DNA of 64,000 nt from Lysobacteraceae bacterium NML93-0399 (GCA_002307375.1 NTJI01000001.1:434001-498000), one strand, 5' to 3'; shown: positions 8,817 through 18,910, counted from the stretch's first letter. The notes: a model not told the origin generated them from the letters alone. Numbers and translations: made by a program.

Positions 8817-10205
8817 TCAGATGTGCTCCAGCGCCTCGGCCAGCCGTTCCACCGCAATGACCTCCATGCCCTTGTAGGCACCGGCCTTGGGCGCATTCGC
8901 CTTGGGCACGATCGCGCGCCTGAAGCCGTGTGTCGCCGCTTCGCGCAGACGCTCCTCTCCATTGGGCACCGGGCGGATCTCGCCCGACAGCCCGACCTCG
9001 CCGAACGCGATCGTCTTCTCCGGCAATGGCGCGTCGCGCAGGGACGACAGCACCGCCAGCAGCACCGGCAGGTCGGCCGCGGTTTCCTGCACGCGGATGC
9101 CACCGACGACGTTGACGAACACGTCCTGATCGCCGGTGACGATGCCGCCGTGCCGGTGCAGCACCGCCAGCAGCATCGCCAGACGGTTGCCTTCCATGCC
9201 CACCGCGACACGACGCGGATTCGACAGCGGCGAGGCGTCCACCAGTGCCTGCACCTCGACCAGCAGCGGCCGCGTACCCTCGCGCGTGACCATGATGCAG
9301 CTGCCCGGCTGTTGCGCGCTCGCGCCGGAGAGGAAGATCGCCGAAGGATTGGCCACCTCCTTCAGGCCCTTCTCGCCCATCGCGAACACACCCAGTTCGT
9401 TGACCGCGCCGAAGCGGTTCTTGAACGCACGCATCACCCGGAAGCGGCTGCCGCTGTCGCCTTCGAAATACAGCACCGCGTCGACCATGTGTTCGAGCAC
9501 GCGTGGGCCCGCGATGCCGCCTTCCTTGGTCACGTGGCCGACGAGGAACACGGCCGTGCCGGTTTCCTTGGCGTAGCGCACCAGGCGCGCGGCCGATTCG
9601 CGCACCTGGCTGACCGAACCCGGGGCTGCGGTCAGCGATTCGGTCCACAGCGTCTGGATCGAGTCGGCGATGATCAGCCGCGGTTTCAGCTTCGATGCGT
9701 GTTCGAGGATGCGTTCGATGCCGGTCTCGGCCAGTGCATGCAGGCCGTCGAGCGAGAGCCCCAGCCGCACCGCACGTCCCGCCACCTGCGCCAGCGATTC
9801 CTCGCCGGTGACGTACAGGCCCGGCAGCGTGCCGGCCATCTGTGCGAGCGCCTGCAGCAGCAGCGTCGACTTGCCGATGCCAGGGTCACCGCCGACCAGC
9901 ACCACTGCGCCTTCGACGAGACCACCGCCGAGCACGCGGTCGAATTCGCCGATGCCGGTCGACACGCGCACGTCCTCGCCCTGCTGCACGTCCTTGAGCG
10001 CCATGACCTGCGGCGCGTCGACCTTGCCGGCCCAACCGCTGCGGCGCGAGGCCGGCGACTTCGCCGCGGCCGCGCTTTCGAGCACGATCTCGGCGATCGT
10101 GTCCCAGGCGCCGCAGGCGCTGCACTGCCCCTGCCATTTGCTGTAGTCGGCGCCGCATTCGCTGCAGACGAAGGCGGTTCGGGCTTTGGCGGCGGTCTTG
10201 GCCAT
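8817..10205 (-). CDS. radA: DNA repair protein RadA
   Basis: RadA is a RecA-related hexameric helicase that promotes branch migration during recombination. The 462 residues show all parts in order: a zinc finger C14-x2-C17 and C28-x2-C31 (FVCSECGADYSKWQGQCSACG), Walker A GGDPGIGKSTLLL near residue 103, the RadA-specific KNRFG motif (RAFKNRFGAVNE), and a Lon-like C-terminal domain (VGLSGEIRPVPNGEERLREA). The frame is open further 5', but ATG 10205 (MAKTAAKARTAFVCSECG) is the family start. The downstream PAP2-like gene is on the same strand 40 bases away. The length matches the E. coli protein. Confidence 0.98.
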   Translation of the reverse strand: MAKTAAKARTAFVCSECGADYSKWQGQCSACGAWDTIAEIVLESAAAAKSPASRRSGWAGKVDAPQVMALKDVQQGEDVRVSTGIGEFDRVLGGGLVEGAVVLVGGDPGIGKSTLLLQALAQMAGTLPGLYVTGEESLAQVAGRAVRLGLSLDGLHALAETGIERILEHASKLKPRLIIADSIQTLWTESLTAAPGSVSQVRESAARLVRYAKETGTAVFLVGHVTKEGGIAGPRVLEHMVDAVLYFEGDSGSRFRVMRAFKNRFGAVNELGVFAMGEKGLKEVANPSAIFLSGASAQQPGSCIMVTREGTRPLLVEVQALVDASPLSNPRRVAVGMEGNRLAMLLAVLHRHGGIVTGDQDVFVNVVGGIRVQETAADLPVLLAVLSSLRDAPLPEKTIAFGEVGLSGEIRPVPNGEERLREAATHGFRRAIVPKANAPKAGAYKGMEVIAVERLAEALEHI

Positions 10206-10348
10206 GCGCGCGGGACGTGTCGAGGAAGCGGCCGGCAGGATAGCGGAGCGCGGTCGCAGCATCGGAGATCCGACGACGCATCGCGGCAGACACCGACCCG
10301 CGTCGCGCATGACCCGGAGGTCATGTCGCGCCCGACGATCATCACAGA

Positions 10349-11173
10349 ATGTCGACGCGACACATGATCGCGGATGCGGCCGCGGGCGGTGTGTGGATCG
10401 CCATCATCGGTGTCAACCTGCTGCCCTCGGTCCTGCTGCTGACGGTGCTGAGCGCCGACCGTTTCGCGGCTGGTGGCTGGCGCCTGCTGTCGCGCGCCCT
10501 GCCCGCCCTGGCCGCCGGTTTCGTGGCGGCGTGGCTGGTGCTGGGCCGGCCGTATGCCCCGGACACCTCGTTGCAGACACTGCTGGCGTGCCTGCCGTTG
10601 ATGTTCGGCTACCAGTTCGCGCTGAGCGTGGTGACGTGGCGGCTGGGCCGGCGCATCGCCCGACAGAACCGCGAGCTCGAACGTGCCACGCGCACCGATT
10701 CGGCCAGCGACCTGCCCAACCGACGCCACTTCGACGCGCGTGCCGCGCACGCATTCAAGCTCTACCAGCGCAGCGGGCGCCAGGTGGCCTTGCTGCTGAT
10801 CGACATCGACCGCTTCAAGACCACCAACGATCGCTACGGTCACGGCATGGGCGACGTGGTGGTGCGGCGCGTGGGCCAGGTGCTGCGGAGCACTGCGACC
10901 GGCGACGACGTGCCCGCACGTTTCGGCGGCGACGAGTTCGCGCTGCTGCTCGCGCCCGCCGACCGCGAGCGCGCCCGCTCGATCGCCGAACGTGTCCGCG
11001 CCGAAATCTCGCGCCTGGTATTCGAAGCCGAACCCGGCCTGTCGTGCACGGTCAGCATCGGTCTGGCCGACACGCGCGGCACGCACGCCGCGCTCACCGA
11101 CTGGATCCGCGACGCCGACGCGGCGCTCTACCGCGCCAAGGCCGCCGGCCGCAACCGCGTCGAAGGCAGCTGA
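10349..11173 (+). CDS. Membrane-anchored diguanylate cyclase (GGDEF)
   Basis: This 274-residue protein would make cyclic di-GMP. Four hydrophobic helices cover about residues 1-100, followed by a short linker helix (LGRRIARQNRELERATRTDS) and a full GGDEF domain. The catalytic signature is intact (ARFGGDEFALLL), as are the metal/substrate motifs DIDRFKTTNDRYGH and DADAALYRAKAAGRNR. The inhibitory I-site RxxD expected five residues before GGDEF is absent: the sequence reads TGDDVPARF, so product inhibition through that site is unlikely. ATG 10349 is the first start; a second ATG lies five codons in. It is transcribed towards the tRNA-Thr gene on the other strand and looks monocistronic. Confidence 0.92.
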   Translation: MSTRHMIADAAAGGVWIAIIGVNLLPSVLLLTVLSADRFAAGGWRLLSRALPALAAGFVAAWLVLGRPYAPDTSLQTLLACLPLMFGYQFALSVVTWRLGRRIARQNRELERATRTDSASDLPNRRHFDARAAHAFKLYQRSGRQVALLLIDIDRFKTTNDRYGHGMGDVVVRRVGQVLRSTATGDDVPARFGGDEFALLLAPADRERARSIAERVRAEISRLVFEAEPGLSCTVSIGLADTRGTHAALTDWIRDADAALYRAKAAGRNRVEGS

Positions 11174-11192
11174 GCCGAGGCATCCGGACACG

Positions 11193-11217
11193 AAAAAGGC
11201 GACCCGCAGGTCGCCTT
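11193..11217 (-). terminator. Terminator downstream of tRNA-Thr
   Basis: GGCGACC and GGTCGCC form a 7-bp stem around CGCA at 11198-11215. On the minus strand the stem is followed by five Ts, so it terminates the tRNA-Thr transcript; it also lies just past the stop of the GGDEF gene. Confidence 0.8.
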
Positions 11218-11227
11218 CTCGTACAAC

Positions 11228-11303
11228 TGGTGCCGGAAATAGGAATCGAACCTACGACCTACGCATTACGAATGCGCCGCTCTACCAACTGAGCTATTCC
11301 GGC
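11228..11303 (-). tRNA. tRNA-Thr (anticodon CGU)
   Basis: The 76-base minus-strand sequence folds into a full cloverleaf. The acceptor arms are GCCGGAA and TTCCGGC, the CCA is encoded, the D-arm is GCTC/GAGC, and the anticodon stem is GCGCA/TGCGT with loop TTCGTAA, giving anticodon CGT for ACG codons. The T-arm GTAGG-TTCGATT-CCTAT is intact. It lies 36 bases downstream of ispH on the same strand and is followed by a hairpin terminator. Confidence 0.97.
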
Positions 11304-11339
11304 TTGGGACGCGAATTCTAGGGAGCGCCGGGCCTGCGG

Positions 11340-12290
11340 TCAATCGACCAGACGCAGGCGCAGTTCCTTGGGCAGTGCGAAGACCATGCTTTCAGGCTCA
11401 CCGGCAAGTTCACGCACGCCACCGGCGCCCAGTTCGCGCAGGCGATCGAGCACGCCCTGCACCAGGATGTCCGGCGCTGAGGCACCTGCGGTCACACCGA
11501 TGTGGCGGCGGCCTTCGACCCAGCGCGGGTCGATTTCCTCGGCGCCGTCGATCAGATACGCCTCGACACCATCGCGCTCGGCGAGCTCGCGCAGACGGTT
11601 GGAGTTGGAGCTGTTGGGGGAACCGACGACGAGGACCAGATCGCATTCCTTGGCCAGATCGCGTACGGCATCCTGGCGGTTCTGCGTGGCGTAGCAGATG
11701 TCGTCGTTCTTCGGGCCCTGGATCATCGGGAACTTCGCGCGCAGCGCAGCGATCACGCTGCGGGTGTCGTCCACCGACAGCGTGGTCTGCGTGGTGTAGG
11801 CGAAGTTTTCGGGCTGGCCGACGACCAGCGCCTCCACATCGGCCTCGTCCTCGACCAGATAGATCGACCCGCAGCCGGCCTCGGCGCGCCACTGGCCCAT
11901 CGTGCCTTCGACTTCGGGATGGCCCTCGTGGCCGATCAGCACCACGTCGCGGCCTGCGCGGCAGTGGCGCGCGACCTCGAAATGCACCTTGGTCACCAGC
12001 GGGCACGTGGCATCGAACACCTTGAGGCCACGACGTGTGGCTTCCTCGCGGACCGCCTGCGACACGCCGTGAGCGCTGAAGATGACGGTCTGGTCGTCGG
12101 GCACCTCGTCGAGTTCCTCGACGAAGATCGCGCCGCGGCGCTTGAGGTCCTCGACGACGAAGCGGTTGTGCACGACTTCATGGCGCACGTAGATCGGCGC
12201 GCCCAGCGTCTCGATAGCGCGCTTGACGATCTCGATCGCGCGATCGACGCCGGCACAGAAGCCGCGGGGGTTGGCGAGGACGATATCCAT
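11340..12290 (-). CDS. ispH: 4-hydroxy-3-methylbut-2-enyl diphosphate reductase IspH
   Basis: IspH catalyses the last step of the MEP isoprenoid pathway, turning HMBPP into IPP and DMAPP with a 4Fe-4S cluster. The 316-residue protein keeps the three cluster cysteines: NPRGFCAGV (residue 12), DATCPLV (about 95) and [11 protein letters not shown] (about 197). The catalytic glutamate is in [13 protein letters not shown]. The length is normal. It is the last gene of the murJ-ribF-ileS-lspA-ispH set on the minus strand but is separated from lspA by 283 bases holding a composite repeat. The fkpB gene often found between lspA and ispH in enterics is absent. Confidence 0.98.
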   Translation of the reverse strand: MDIVLANPRGFCAGVDRAIEIVKRAIETLGAPIYVRHEVVHNRFVVEDLKRRGAIFVEELDEVPDDQTVIFSAHGVSQAVREEATRRGLKVFDATCPLVTKVHFEVARHCRAGRDVVLIGHEGHPEVEGTMGQWRAEAGCGSIYLVEDEADVEALVVGQPENFAYTTQTTLSVDDTRSVIAALRAKFPMIQGPKNDDICYATQNRQDAVRDLAKECDLVLVVGSPNSSNSNRLRELAERDGVEAYLIDGAEEIDPRWVEGRRHIGVTAGASAPDILVQGVLDRLRELGAGGVRELAGEPESMVFALPKELRLRLVD

Positions 12291-12371
12291 GAGATGCGCA
12301 GTTTACCGGAGGGCGCGGGGGCGAAACGGAATGGGAGCAAGATGGGGTGTCGCGAATCCTCGCTATCGCGC

Positions 12372-12562
12372 GATCGATGCCCTCCCCCGCGTCGCGGGGG
12401 AGGGTTGGGTGGGGGCGAAGCTTCAGATCGCGGAACTGCCCGCCACACCGGAGATCAACAGGCTTGCAAGCCAAGGCTCGCGCGCGAACGGATCGTTCGC
12501 CCCCATCCCAGCCCTCCACCCGTAAAGGGCGCAATGTCCCGCAAGCGGGGGAAGGAGCATTG
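12372..12562 (+). repeat. Composite dispersed repeat C (copy 1) in the lspA-ispH gap
   Basis: The element begins with a hairpin CCTCCCCCGC...GCGGGGGAGG followed by GTTGGGTGGGGGCG. After an internal part it ends with CATCCCAGCCCTCCACCC, AAAGGGCGCAATG, and CCCGCAAGCGGGGGAAGG. The same arrangement occurs in reverse at 58104-58272, and more weakly at 17030-17190. The gap 12291-12573 holds nothing else I can support. Confidence 0.75.
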
Positions 12563-12573
12563 CGCGCGCGGTC

Positions 12574-13062
12574 CTACTTCTTCTTCGCCGGGAAGAACCC
12601 GAACAGCGCAATCCCGATCGCCCCACCCACGATCGCCGCGTCGGCGATGTTGAACGCCGGCCAGTAGTGATCGCGCCAGTGCCACTGGATGAAGTCGACG
12701 ACGTGTCCGTGGATCTGGCGGTCGATGACATTACCCAGCGCGCCGCCGATGACCAGGGCGAACGGCAGCGCAGTGCGCCAGTCGCGGCGTGGGGTCTTGG
12801 CCAGCCACCAGCCCAGCACGCCGCTGATCACGATCGCCAGGATCGTGAAGAACCACTTCTGCCAGCCGCCGGCATCTGCGAGGAAGCTGAAGGCCGCGCC
12901 GGTGTTGTAGGTGCGGTACCAGTTCCAGAAGCCTTCGATGACCGGGATCGCGGTGTACTCGGGCAGCGAGGTCAGCACCCAGTACTTGGTGAGCTGGTCG
13001 AGCGCGATCACCACCACCGACAGCACCAGCCACGGCAATGCATTCGGCGTCACCTTGGCCAT
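12574..13062 (-). CDS. lspA: Lipoprotein signal peptidase LspA
   Basis: LspA is the inner-membrane aspartyl protease that removes signal peptides from diacylglyceryl-prolipoproteins. The 162 residues form four membrane segments. The conserved blocks are present: DQLTKYWVL near the N-terminus, [19 protein letters not shown] (first catalytic Asp) and [11 protein letters not shown] (second catalytic Asp). ATG 13062 ([11 protein letters not shown]) is preferred over ATG 13071. Its A is the last base of the ileS stop (TGATG), the translational-coupling overlap usual for ileS-lspA. The lipid anchors of the NodT protein and PstS2 in this window would be processed by it. Confidence 0.97.
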   Translation of the reverse strand: MAKVTPNALPWLVLSVVVIALDQLTKYWVLTSLPEYTAIPVIEGFWNWYRTYNTGAAFSFLADAGGWQKWFFTILAIVISGVLGWWLAKTPRRDWRTALPFALVIGGALGNVIDRQIHGHVVDFIQWHWRDHYWPAFNIADAAIVGGAIGIALFGFFPAKKK

Positions 13063-15950
13063 CAGAACCACCTCCGGGTTTCACCACCACCGTCGCGGCC
13101 GTCGGTGGCGATGTTCTCCACGCAGCGGCCGCACAGCTCGGCATGCCCGGCATGCGTGCCCACATCACCGCGACGCTGCCAGCAGCGCACGCATTTGGGC
13201 TTGGTCGTTGCACGCGCGGACACGCCGATCGCGGTCGCCGACGCGTCGTCAACGATGCTTACGTCGCCACTGATCAGCAGGAAGCGCAGCTCATCGACGA
13301 CTGGCGAGAGCCAGTTCGCGTCCGAGACGCCGCAGCGCAGTTCGATCTCGGCATCGAGCGCCGCGCCGATCTCGCCGCTGGCGCGCATCGGCTCGAGCAC
13401 CTTCGCCACGCGTTCGCGCAGTTCCAGCACGCGCTCGAAATCCTGCGGGCCCCAGTCGGCATCGCCGTCGAGCGCAGACAGGCCCGTGTACCAGGTCGCG
13501 AACTGCACATTAGCCTCGCGCGCGCCCTCCGCCGGTGCCGGCAGATGGCTCCACAGCTCGTCGGCGGTGAAGCTCAGCACCGGCGCGATCCAGCGCGCGA
13601 ACGCTTCGGCGACGTGATACATCGCGGTCTGTGCGCTGCGACGACCGACCGAGTGCTCGGGCATCGTGTAGAGGCGGTCCTTGGTGACGTCGAGGTACAG
13701 CGAACCCAGATCCACGCTGCAGAAGTTCGACAACGCCTGCACGATCTCGGCGAAGTCGTAGCGCGCGTAGGCATCCTCGATGCGCGCCTGCAGTTGCGCG
13801 GCGCGATGCACGATCCAGCGGTCGAGCGCGACCATGTCCTGCGGCGCGACGAGATCCGTCGCCGGCTCGAAGCCGGCCAGATTGCCGAGCAGGAAGCGCG
13901 CGGTGTTGCGGATGCGGCGATAGGCGTCGGCGGTGCGCTTGAGGATTTCCTGCGACAGCGACATCTCGTTGCTGTAGTCGGCCGAGGCGATCCACAGGCG
14001 CAGGATGTCGGCGCCCAGCGTCTTCATGATGTCCTGCGGCTCGATGCCGTTGCCGAGCGACTTCGACATCTTGCGACCGTGCTCGTCGACGGTGAACCCG
14101 TGGGTGAGGCACTGGCGGTACGGCGCGGCCTTGTCGATCGCGACACCGGTCAGCAGCGAGGACTGGAACCAGCCGCGGTGCTGGTCGGAGCCTTCGAGAT
14201 ACAGATCGGCCGGCTTCTCGAAGCCGCGCGCCAGCAGCACGCCTTCGTGGGTGATGCCCGAATCGAACCAGACATCGAGGATGTCGGTGATCCTGTCGTA
14301 GTGCGCCGCGTCGTCGCCGAGCAGTTCGGAGGCGTCGAGCGTGTACCAGATGTCGACGCCGTGTTCCTCGACGCGGTCGGCAACCAGACGCATCAGCTCC
14401 GTACTGCGCGGATGCGGTTCGCCGGTTTCACGATGCACGAACAGCGCGATCGGCACGCCCCAGGTGCGCTGGCGCGAGATCGTCCAGTCCGGGCGCCCTT
14501 CGACCATGCCGGCGATGCGGGCCTGGCCCCACTCGGGATACCAGGTGACGTCCTGGATCGCGGTCAGCGCATCGCTGCGCAGGTTGGCCTGCGACATCGA
14601 GATGAACCACTGCGGCGTGGCGCGGAATGCGATCGGCGTCTTGTGGCGCCAGCAATGCGGGTAGCTGTGCTCGAGCTTGGCGAACGCGAGCAGGCTGCCG
14701 CGCGCGCGCAGCGCGTCGACGATGACGTCGTTGGCCTTCCAGATGTGTACGCCGGCGAGCGCGGTGTCACCGATCGGCGGCGTCGACGGCAGATACACGC
14801 CGCGGCCGTCGACCGGATTGAGCTGGGCGGCGGTGTAGCGGTCGAGCAGGCCGTAGGCCTTGCCGACCACGTAGTCCTCCTGGCCGTGACCGGGCGCGGT
14901 GTGCACGGCGCCGGTGCCGTCTTCGGCCGACACGTGGTCGCCGAGGATCACCGGGATGTCGCGCTCGTCGTAGAAGGGATGGGCGAGCAGGAGATTCTCA
15001 AGCGCGCTGCCGACGACGCGACCATGCACCACGACGTCGCCCTCGACGCCATAGCGACGCAGCGCGCGTTCGCCCAGTGCATCGGCCAGCACCAGCCAGC
15101 GACGGCGACCGTCCTGCGCAGCCGGGCCTTCGACCAGCGCGTATTCCAGATCGGCGCCCAGCGACACGGCGAGCGAGGCCGGCAGCGTCCACGGCGTGGT
15201 CGTCCAGATCGGCAGCACGACATCGACATCGGCCGGCAGCGTCGCGCCGAAGGCATGCGCGAATGCGGCGGAATCACGCGCGACGTAGGCGACGTCGATC
15301 GCCGGCGAGACCTTGTCGGCGTACTCGATCTCGGCCTCGGCCAGCGCCGAGCCGCAGTCGAAGCACCAGTGGACCGGCTTGACGCCACGGGTCAGGTGGC
15401 CGTTGTCGACGACCTTGGCCAGCGCGCGGATCTCGTCGGCCTCGAAGCGGAAATCGAGCGTGCGGTACGGGTTGTCCCAGTCGCCGAGCACGCCCAGGCG
15501 CTTGAAGTCACGGCGCTGGATGTCGATCTGCTCGTTGGCGTACTCGCGGCACTTCTGCCGGAATTCGACCGCATCGAGCTTGACGCCAACCTTGCCCCAC
15601 TTCTTTTCGATCGCGATTTCGATCGGCAGGCCGTGGCAGTCCCAGCCCGGGATGTAGGGCGCATCGAAGCCCGCCATGCCCTTGGACTTGACGATGATGT
15701 CCTTGAGGATCTTGTTGACCGCATGGCCGAGATGGATCGAGCCATTGGCATACGGCGGGCCGTCGTGCAGCACGAACTGCGGGCGCCCCTTCGCATGCGC
15801 GCGCAGCTGCGCGTACAGGCCGTCTTCCTCCCACCGCGCCAGCATCGCCGGTTCGCGCTTGGGCAGGTCGCCTCGCATCGGGAAGTCGGTCGCCGGCAGG
15901 TGGATCGTCGACTTGTAGGGGTTCGGAGAGTTGTCGGACTGGGCGCTCAC
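13062..15950 (-). CDS. ileS: Isoleucyl-tRNA synthetase
   Basis: This class I synthetase of 962 residues charges tRNA-Ile. It has the HIGH-equivalent [16 protein letters not shown] near residue 65, the CP1 editing domain with TTPWTLPAS and the hydrolytic Asp region, KMSKS ([11 protein letters not shown]) near residue 610, and the C-terminal zinc-binding cysteines ([24 protein letters not shown]). The start is GTG 15950, preceded by AGGA; it overlaps the ribF stop as GTGA. The frame extends 87 codons further upstream, but that is ribF territory. ribF-ileS-lspA are translationally coupled by overlaps. Confidence 0.98.
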   Translation of the reverse strand: MSAQSDNSPNPYKSTIHLPATDFPMRGDLPKREPAMLARWEEDGLYAQLRAHAKGRPQFVLHDGPPYANGSIHLGHAVNKILKDIIVKSKGMAGFDAPYIPGWDCHGLPIEIAIEKKWGKVGVKLDAVEFRQKCREYANEQIDIQRRDFKRLGVLGDWDNPYRTLDFRFEADEIRALAKVVDNGHLTRGVKPVHWCFDCGSALAEAEIEYADKVSPAIDVAYVARDSAAFAHAFGATLPADVDVVLPIWTTTPWTLPASLAVSLGADLEYALVEGPAAQDGRRRWLVLADALGERALRRYGVEGDVVVHGRVVGSALENLLLAHPFYDERDIPVILGDHVSAEDGTGAVHTAPGHGQEDYVVGKAYGLLDRYTAAQLNPVDGRGVYLPSTPPIGDTALAGVHIWKANDVIVDALRARGSLLAFAKLEHSYPHCWRHKTPIAFRATPQWFISMSQANLRSDALTAIQDVTWYPEWGQARIAGMVEGRPDWTISRQRTWGVPIALFVHRETGEPHPRSTELMRLVADRVEEHGVDIWYTLDASELLGDDAAHYDRITDILDVWFDSGITHEGVLLARGFEKPADLYLEGSDQHRGWFQSSLLTGVAIDKAAPYRQCLTHGFTVDEHGRKMSKSLGNGIEPQDIMKTLGADILRLWIASADYSNEMSLSQEILKRTADAYRRIRNTARFLLGNLAGFEPATDLVAPQDMVALDRWIVHRAAQLQARIEDAYARYDFAEIVQALSNFCSVDLGSLYLDVTKDRLYTMPEHSVGRRSAQTAMYHVAEAFARWIAPVLSFTADELWSHLPAPAEGAREANVQFATWYTGLSALDGDADWGPQDFERVLELRERVAKVLEPMRASGEIGAALDAEIELRCGVSDANWLSPVVDELRFLLISGDVSIVDDASATAIGVSARATTKPKCVRCWQRRGDVGTHAGHAELCGRCVENIATDGRDGGGETRRWF

Positions 15951-16918
15951 GCGTAATCCTGTCGTTGCGTTTCGTGATGTGGGGACGGCGCAGCGCTCAG
16001 CAGCGCGCGCGCCTGTGCGGCGTCGAGATCCATCTGCCGGACCAGGCTCGGCAGGTCGTCGAACTTTTCCTCGTCGCGCAGCCGCGCGACGAACTCGACC
16101 TCGATGCGGCGGCCGTAGAGATCGCCGCTGAAATCGAACAGGTGTGCTTCGAGCAGCGGCTCCACGCCACCGACCGTCGGTCGCGTGCCGAAACTCGACA
16201 CCGACGGCCAAGGTGCATTGCTCACGCCGTGCACGCGTGTGGCGTAGATGCCGCGCAGCGCCGGCACCTTGCCGCCGAAGCGCAGGTTTGCCGTGGGATA
16301 GCCGAGCGTGCGGCCGAGCTGCTGACCGCGCACCACGCGACCGGACACTGCGTACGGCCGCCCGAGCAGGCGCGCGGCATGTTCGAAATCACCGGCGACG
16401 AGCGCGTTGCGGATGTGCGTGCTCGACACGCGTTCGCCATCGACGACCAGCGGCTCGATCTCGCCAGCGATGAAGCCCGCCTCGCGCCCGAGCGCCTGCA
16501 GCGTTGCCAGATCGCCAGCACGTTTGTGGCCGAAGCGGAAACCCGGGCCGACCCAGACTTCGCGTGCGCGCAAGCGCTGCACCAGCACCGCATCGACGAA
16601 AGCTTCGGGGGACATCGCCGCCATGCGCGCATCGAACCGCAACAGGCCGACGACATCGGCGCCGAGCCCGCGCAAGCCTTCGAACTTCGCCCGCACCGGT
16701 CCGAGCCGCGGCGGCGGCGAGGCGGCGGCGAAAAACTCGCGCGGCAGCGGCTCAAAACTCAATGCAGCCGCATCGACCCCCAGCGCATGCGCCCGCGCCA
16801 CGGCGTGACGTACCAGCGCCTGGTGCCCCAGGTGCAGCCCGTCGAACGCGCCGATGCAGACCACGCTGCCGTCGGCACAGAGGGGCCCGCCGGCGATGTC
16901 GCGGAACAGCCTGCTCAT
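15947..16918 (-). CDS. ribF: Bifunctional riboflavin kinase / FAD synthetase RibF
   Basis: RibF phosphorylates riboflavin to FMN and adenylylates FMN to FAD. The 323-residue protein has the N-terminal nucleotidyltransferase fold ([18 protein letters not shown] with the HxGH motif, then [22 protein letters not shown]) and the C-terminal kinase domain ([15 protein letters not shown] with the PTAN motif, [30 protein letters not shown]). ATG 16918 ([11 protein letters not shown]) is chosen; the frame is open for 33 more codons, but those lack family character. The stop overlaps the ileS GTG. A TATACT hexamer at 16974-16979 on the minus strand could be its -10 box. Confidence 0.97.
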   Translation of the reverse strand: MSRLFRDIAGGPLCADGSVVCIGAFDGLHLGHQALVRHAVARAHALGVDAAALSFEPLPREFFAAASPPPRLGPVRAKFEGLRGLGADVVGLLRFDARMAAMSPEAFVDAVLVQRLRAREVWVGPGFRFGHKRAGDLATLQALGREAGFIAGEIEPLVVDGERVSSTHIRNALVAGDFEHAARLLGRPYAVSGRVVRGQQLGRTLGYPTANLRFGGKVPALRGIYATRVHGVSNAPWPSVSSFGTRPTVGGVEPLLEAHLFDFSGDLYGRRIEVEFVARLRDEEKFDDLPSLVRQMDLDAAQARALLSAAPSPHHETQRQDYA

Positions 16919-16973
16919 GTGGGTCCGTTGCGGCGGGCGCGCCATGGCGCCCGCGGAGAAAGAATGACCGGCA

Positions 16974-16979
16974 AGTATA
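16974..16979 (-). promoter_or_regulatory. Possible -10 box for ribF-ileS-lspA
   Basis: TATACT on the minus strand lies 55 bases before the ribF start. No clear -35 box is seen at the usual spacing, so this is a weak call. Confidence 0.35.
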
Positions 16980-17029
16980 GCCGTCGCCTCTCGCGGGGCG
17001 CTGATGTCGGAGGCCAACCGGCTGGAGCT

Positions 17030-17190
17030 CTCCCCCGTTCACGGGGGAGGGTTGGGTGGGGCAAACAGCCCGATCGCGGTTTTTCCAGCTCCACGCCTGC
17101 TCGGCGGTGAGACCACGTACAAGGCACCCTCGGTCGGCGCCCATGATTCGCCCCCGGCCTTCACCTGAAAGGCACGATGCGCCCAAGAAG
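17030..17190 (+). repeat. Composite dispersed repeat C (copy 2, degenerate) in the murJ-ribF gap
   Basis: CTCCCCCGTTCACGGGGGAG followed by GGTTGGGTGGGG at 17031-17063 matches the left end of the copy at 12372. CCCCCGGCCTTCACC, GAAAGGC and GCGCCCAAGAAGGGG at about 17152-17190 resemble its right end. The gap 16919-17246 contains this element and the putative ribF -10 box; no gene is seen. Confidence 0.55.
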
Positions 17191-17246
17191 GGGATCGCAG
17201 TGCTCGGCATCCACCCGCAGGATGCGAGCGGCCGGATGAGAATCGC

Positions 17247-18854
17247 TCAGTGCCGCAGGTGCCGCGGTCGCAGCCCCAGCGCGGCCATCGCGACGACATA
17301 GGTCGCCCCGCCCGCCCCGATCACCAGCACCAGCCAGGCGATGCGGTGCAATGCGCCCTGGATGGCCGTCCATTCGCCGATCCAGAACCGCAGTCCCAGC
17401 ACCACGACCGCCATCGCCGCGCAGGCGCCCAGCAACCGCAGCAGATACGTCGCCCACCCCGGCTCGGGCGCGAAGATGCCGCGCTGCCGTAGATAGCGCC
17501 ACAGCAGCACGGCGTTGATCACGCCGGCCAGCGCCGTCGCCAGCGCGATGCCGCCGTGCGCGCCCGGCACATCGAACAGCCACAACGGCGTGGTCAGCAC
17601 GACCGTCAGCACCACGTTCGCCGCCACCGTCCAGATCGCCGCGCGCATTGGCGTCTTCGTGTCCTGGCGCGCATAGAACGCCGGCGCGAGCACCTTGCTG
17701 AGCATGAAGGCCGGCACGCCGAGACTCATCGCGGTCAGGCTGATCGCCGCCATGCGGGTGTCATTTGCGCTGAACTGCCCGTAGTTGTAGACGGTCGCGG
17801 TGATCGGCTCGGCCAGCAGCAACAGGCCCAGGCCCGCCGGCACACCGGCCAGCAGCGCCATGCGCAGGCCCCAGTCCAGCGACTGGTTGTAGCCGGTCGC
17901 GTCCTCGGCCGCGTGCCGTCGCGAGAGATGCGGCAGGATCACCGTCCCCAGCGCCACGCCGAACAGGCCCAGCGGAAATTCGATCAGGCGATCGGAGTAG
18001 TACAGCCAGTCGACGCTGCCGGCCGCCAGCAGCGAGGCGAACGCGGTGCCGACGATCAGGTTCACTTGGGCGACCGACGAGGAGAACAGCGTCGGCAGCA
18101 TCAACCGGCCGACCTTGCGCACCTCGGGATGCCCGAACCCCGGACGCAGTCGCGGTCGCAACCCTAGCCGCCCCAGTGACGGCCACAACAGGGCGAGCTG
18201 CAGAAAACCCGCGATCAGCACGCCCCAGGCCAGCCCCTGCGGCGGCACTTCGAAACGCGGCGCCAGCCACAGCATCGCCGCGATCATCGTCAGGTTGTGC
18301 AGCACCGGGGTGAACGCCGGCAACGCGAACCTGCCGTGGCTGTTGAGGATCGACGCCGACAGCGACATCAGCGAAATGAAGAGCAGATACGGAAACGTGA
18401 TGCGCAGCATCTGCGCCGTCTGCGCCAACAGCTCGGGCTGTTCGGCCCAACCGGGCGCGAACAGCCGCGCAATCAGCGGGGCGGCGAGCATGCCCAGCGC
18501 GCAGACCAACAGCACCACCGCGCACAGCGCACCAGCCATCGCGTCGATGAAGGATTTCAGGGCCGCGCGGTCGCCGCGTTCCTTGATCTCGTTGAGCACC
18601 GGCACGAAGGCCATCGCCATCGAGCCCTCGGCGAACACACGACGCAGGAAATTGGGGATGCGATAGGCGACAATGAAGGCACTCATCGCAGGATTCGTCG
18701 CGCCGGTTCCGAACAGCGTGGCCTGCAGCATGTCGCGGGCAAAGCCGGCGATGCGCGAGATCAGGGTCATCGCGCTGAACACCGCGCTCGAGCGCAGCAG
18801 GCCCCCGCGACGCTTCGGAGCCGGGCTTGCGGCCGCCGGATCGGGCGCCGTCAC
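17247..18854 (-). CDS. murJ: Lipid II flippase MurJ
   Basis: MurJ moves lipid II across the inner membrane for peptidoglycan synthesis. The product has about 535 residues and 14 predicted membrane helices, with the family opening RGGLLRSSAVFSAMTLISRIAGFARD and conserved blocks NFLRRVFAEGSMAMAFVPVLNE, GTVILPHLSRRHA and LLAEPITATVYNYGQFSA. I use GTG 18854, which follows GGAA. A TTG at 18890 is also in frame, but it sits inside the rpsT promoter region and adds sequence not typical of the family. It is divergent from rpsT, an arrangement common in gammaproteobacteria. The start is less certain than the product. Confidence 0.95.
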   Translation of the reverse strand: MTAPDPAAASPAPKRRGGLLRSSAVFSAMTLISRIAGFARDMLQATLFGTGATNPAMSAFIVAYRIPNFLRRVFAEGSMAMAFVPVLNEIKERGDRAALKSFIDAMAGALCAVVLLVCALGMLAAPLIARLFAPGWAEQPELLAQTAQMLRITFPYLLFISLMSLSASILNSHGRFALPAFTPVLHNLTMIAAMLWLAPRFEVPPQGLAWGVLIAGFLQLALLWPSLGRLGLRPRLRPGFGHPEVRKVGRLMLPTLFSSSVAQVNLIVGTAFASLLAAGSVDWLYYSDRLIEFPLGLFGVALGTVILPHLSRRHAAEDATGYNQSLDWGLRMALLAGVPAGLGLLLLAEPITATVYNYGQFSANDTRMAAISLTAMSLGVPAFMLSKVLAPAFYARQDTKTPMRAAIWTVAANVVLTVVLTTPLWLFDVPGAHGGIALATALAGVINAVLLWRYLRQRGIFAPEPGWATYLLRLLGACAAMAVVVLGLRFWIGEWTAIQGALHRIAWLVLVIGAGGATYVVAMAALGLRPRHLRH

Positions 18855-18881
18855 CAGGCAGTTCCGTTCAGGCCGGGCCGG

Positions 18882-18910
18882 TTGACGCAAGTATCTGAAA
18901 CGCCCATAAT
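18882..18910 (+). promoter_or_regulatory. Sigma-70 promoter of rpsT
   Basis: TTGACG (18882-18887) and CATAAT (18905-18910) are separated by exactly 17 bases. They lie about 70 bases upstream of the rpsT start, in the divergent murJ-rpsT region. Confidence 0.75.

Noticed and set aside
12223-12667. Frames in the lspA-ispH gap
   Set aside because: They read through composite repeat C and into both neighbouring genes on the wrong strand.
13038-15956. 972-codon open frame on the plus strand opposite ileS
   Set aside because: It is a shadow of ileS in a GC-rich genome; its Asp/Arg/Val/Gly-rich composition has no family motifs, and ileS is certain. The same holds for 21770-24733 opposite uvrA, 43550-46372 opposite the propeller cyclase, 47029-49860 opposite rnr, 52207-53910 opposite cydA and 54829-57264 opposite parC.
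17056-17301. 81-codon frame in the murJ-ribF gap
   Set aside because: It lies in the degenerate composite repeat and overlaps the end of murJ on the other strand; no family or start signal.
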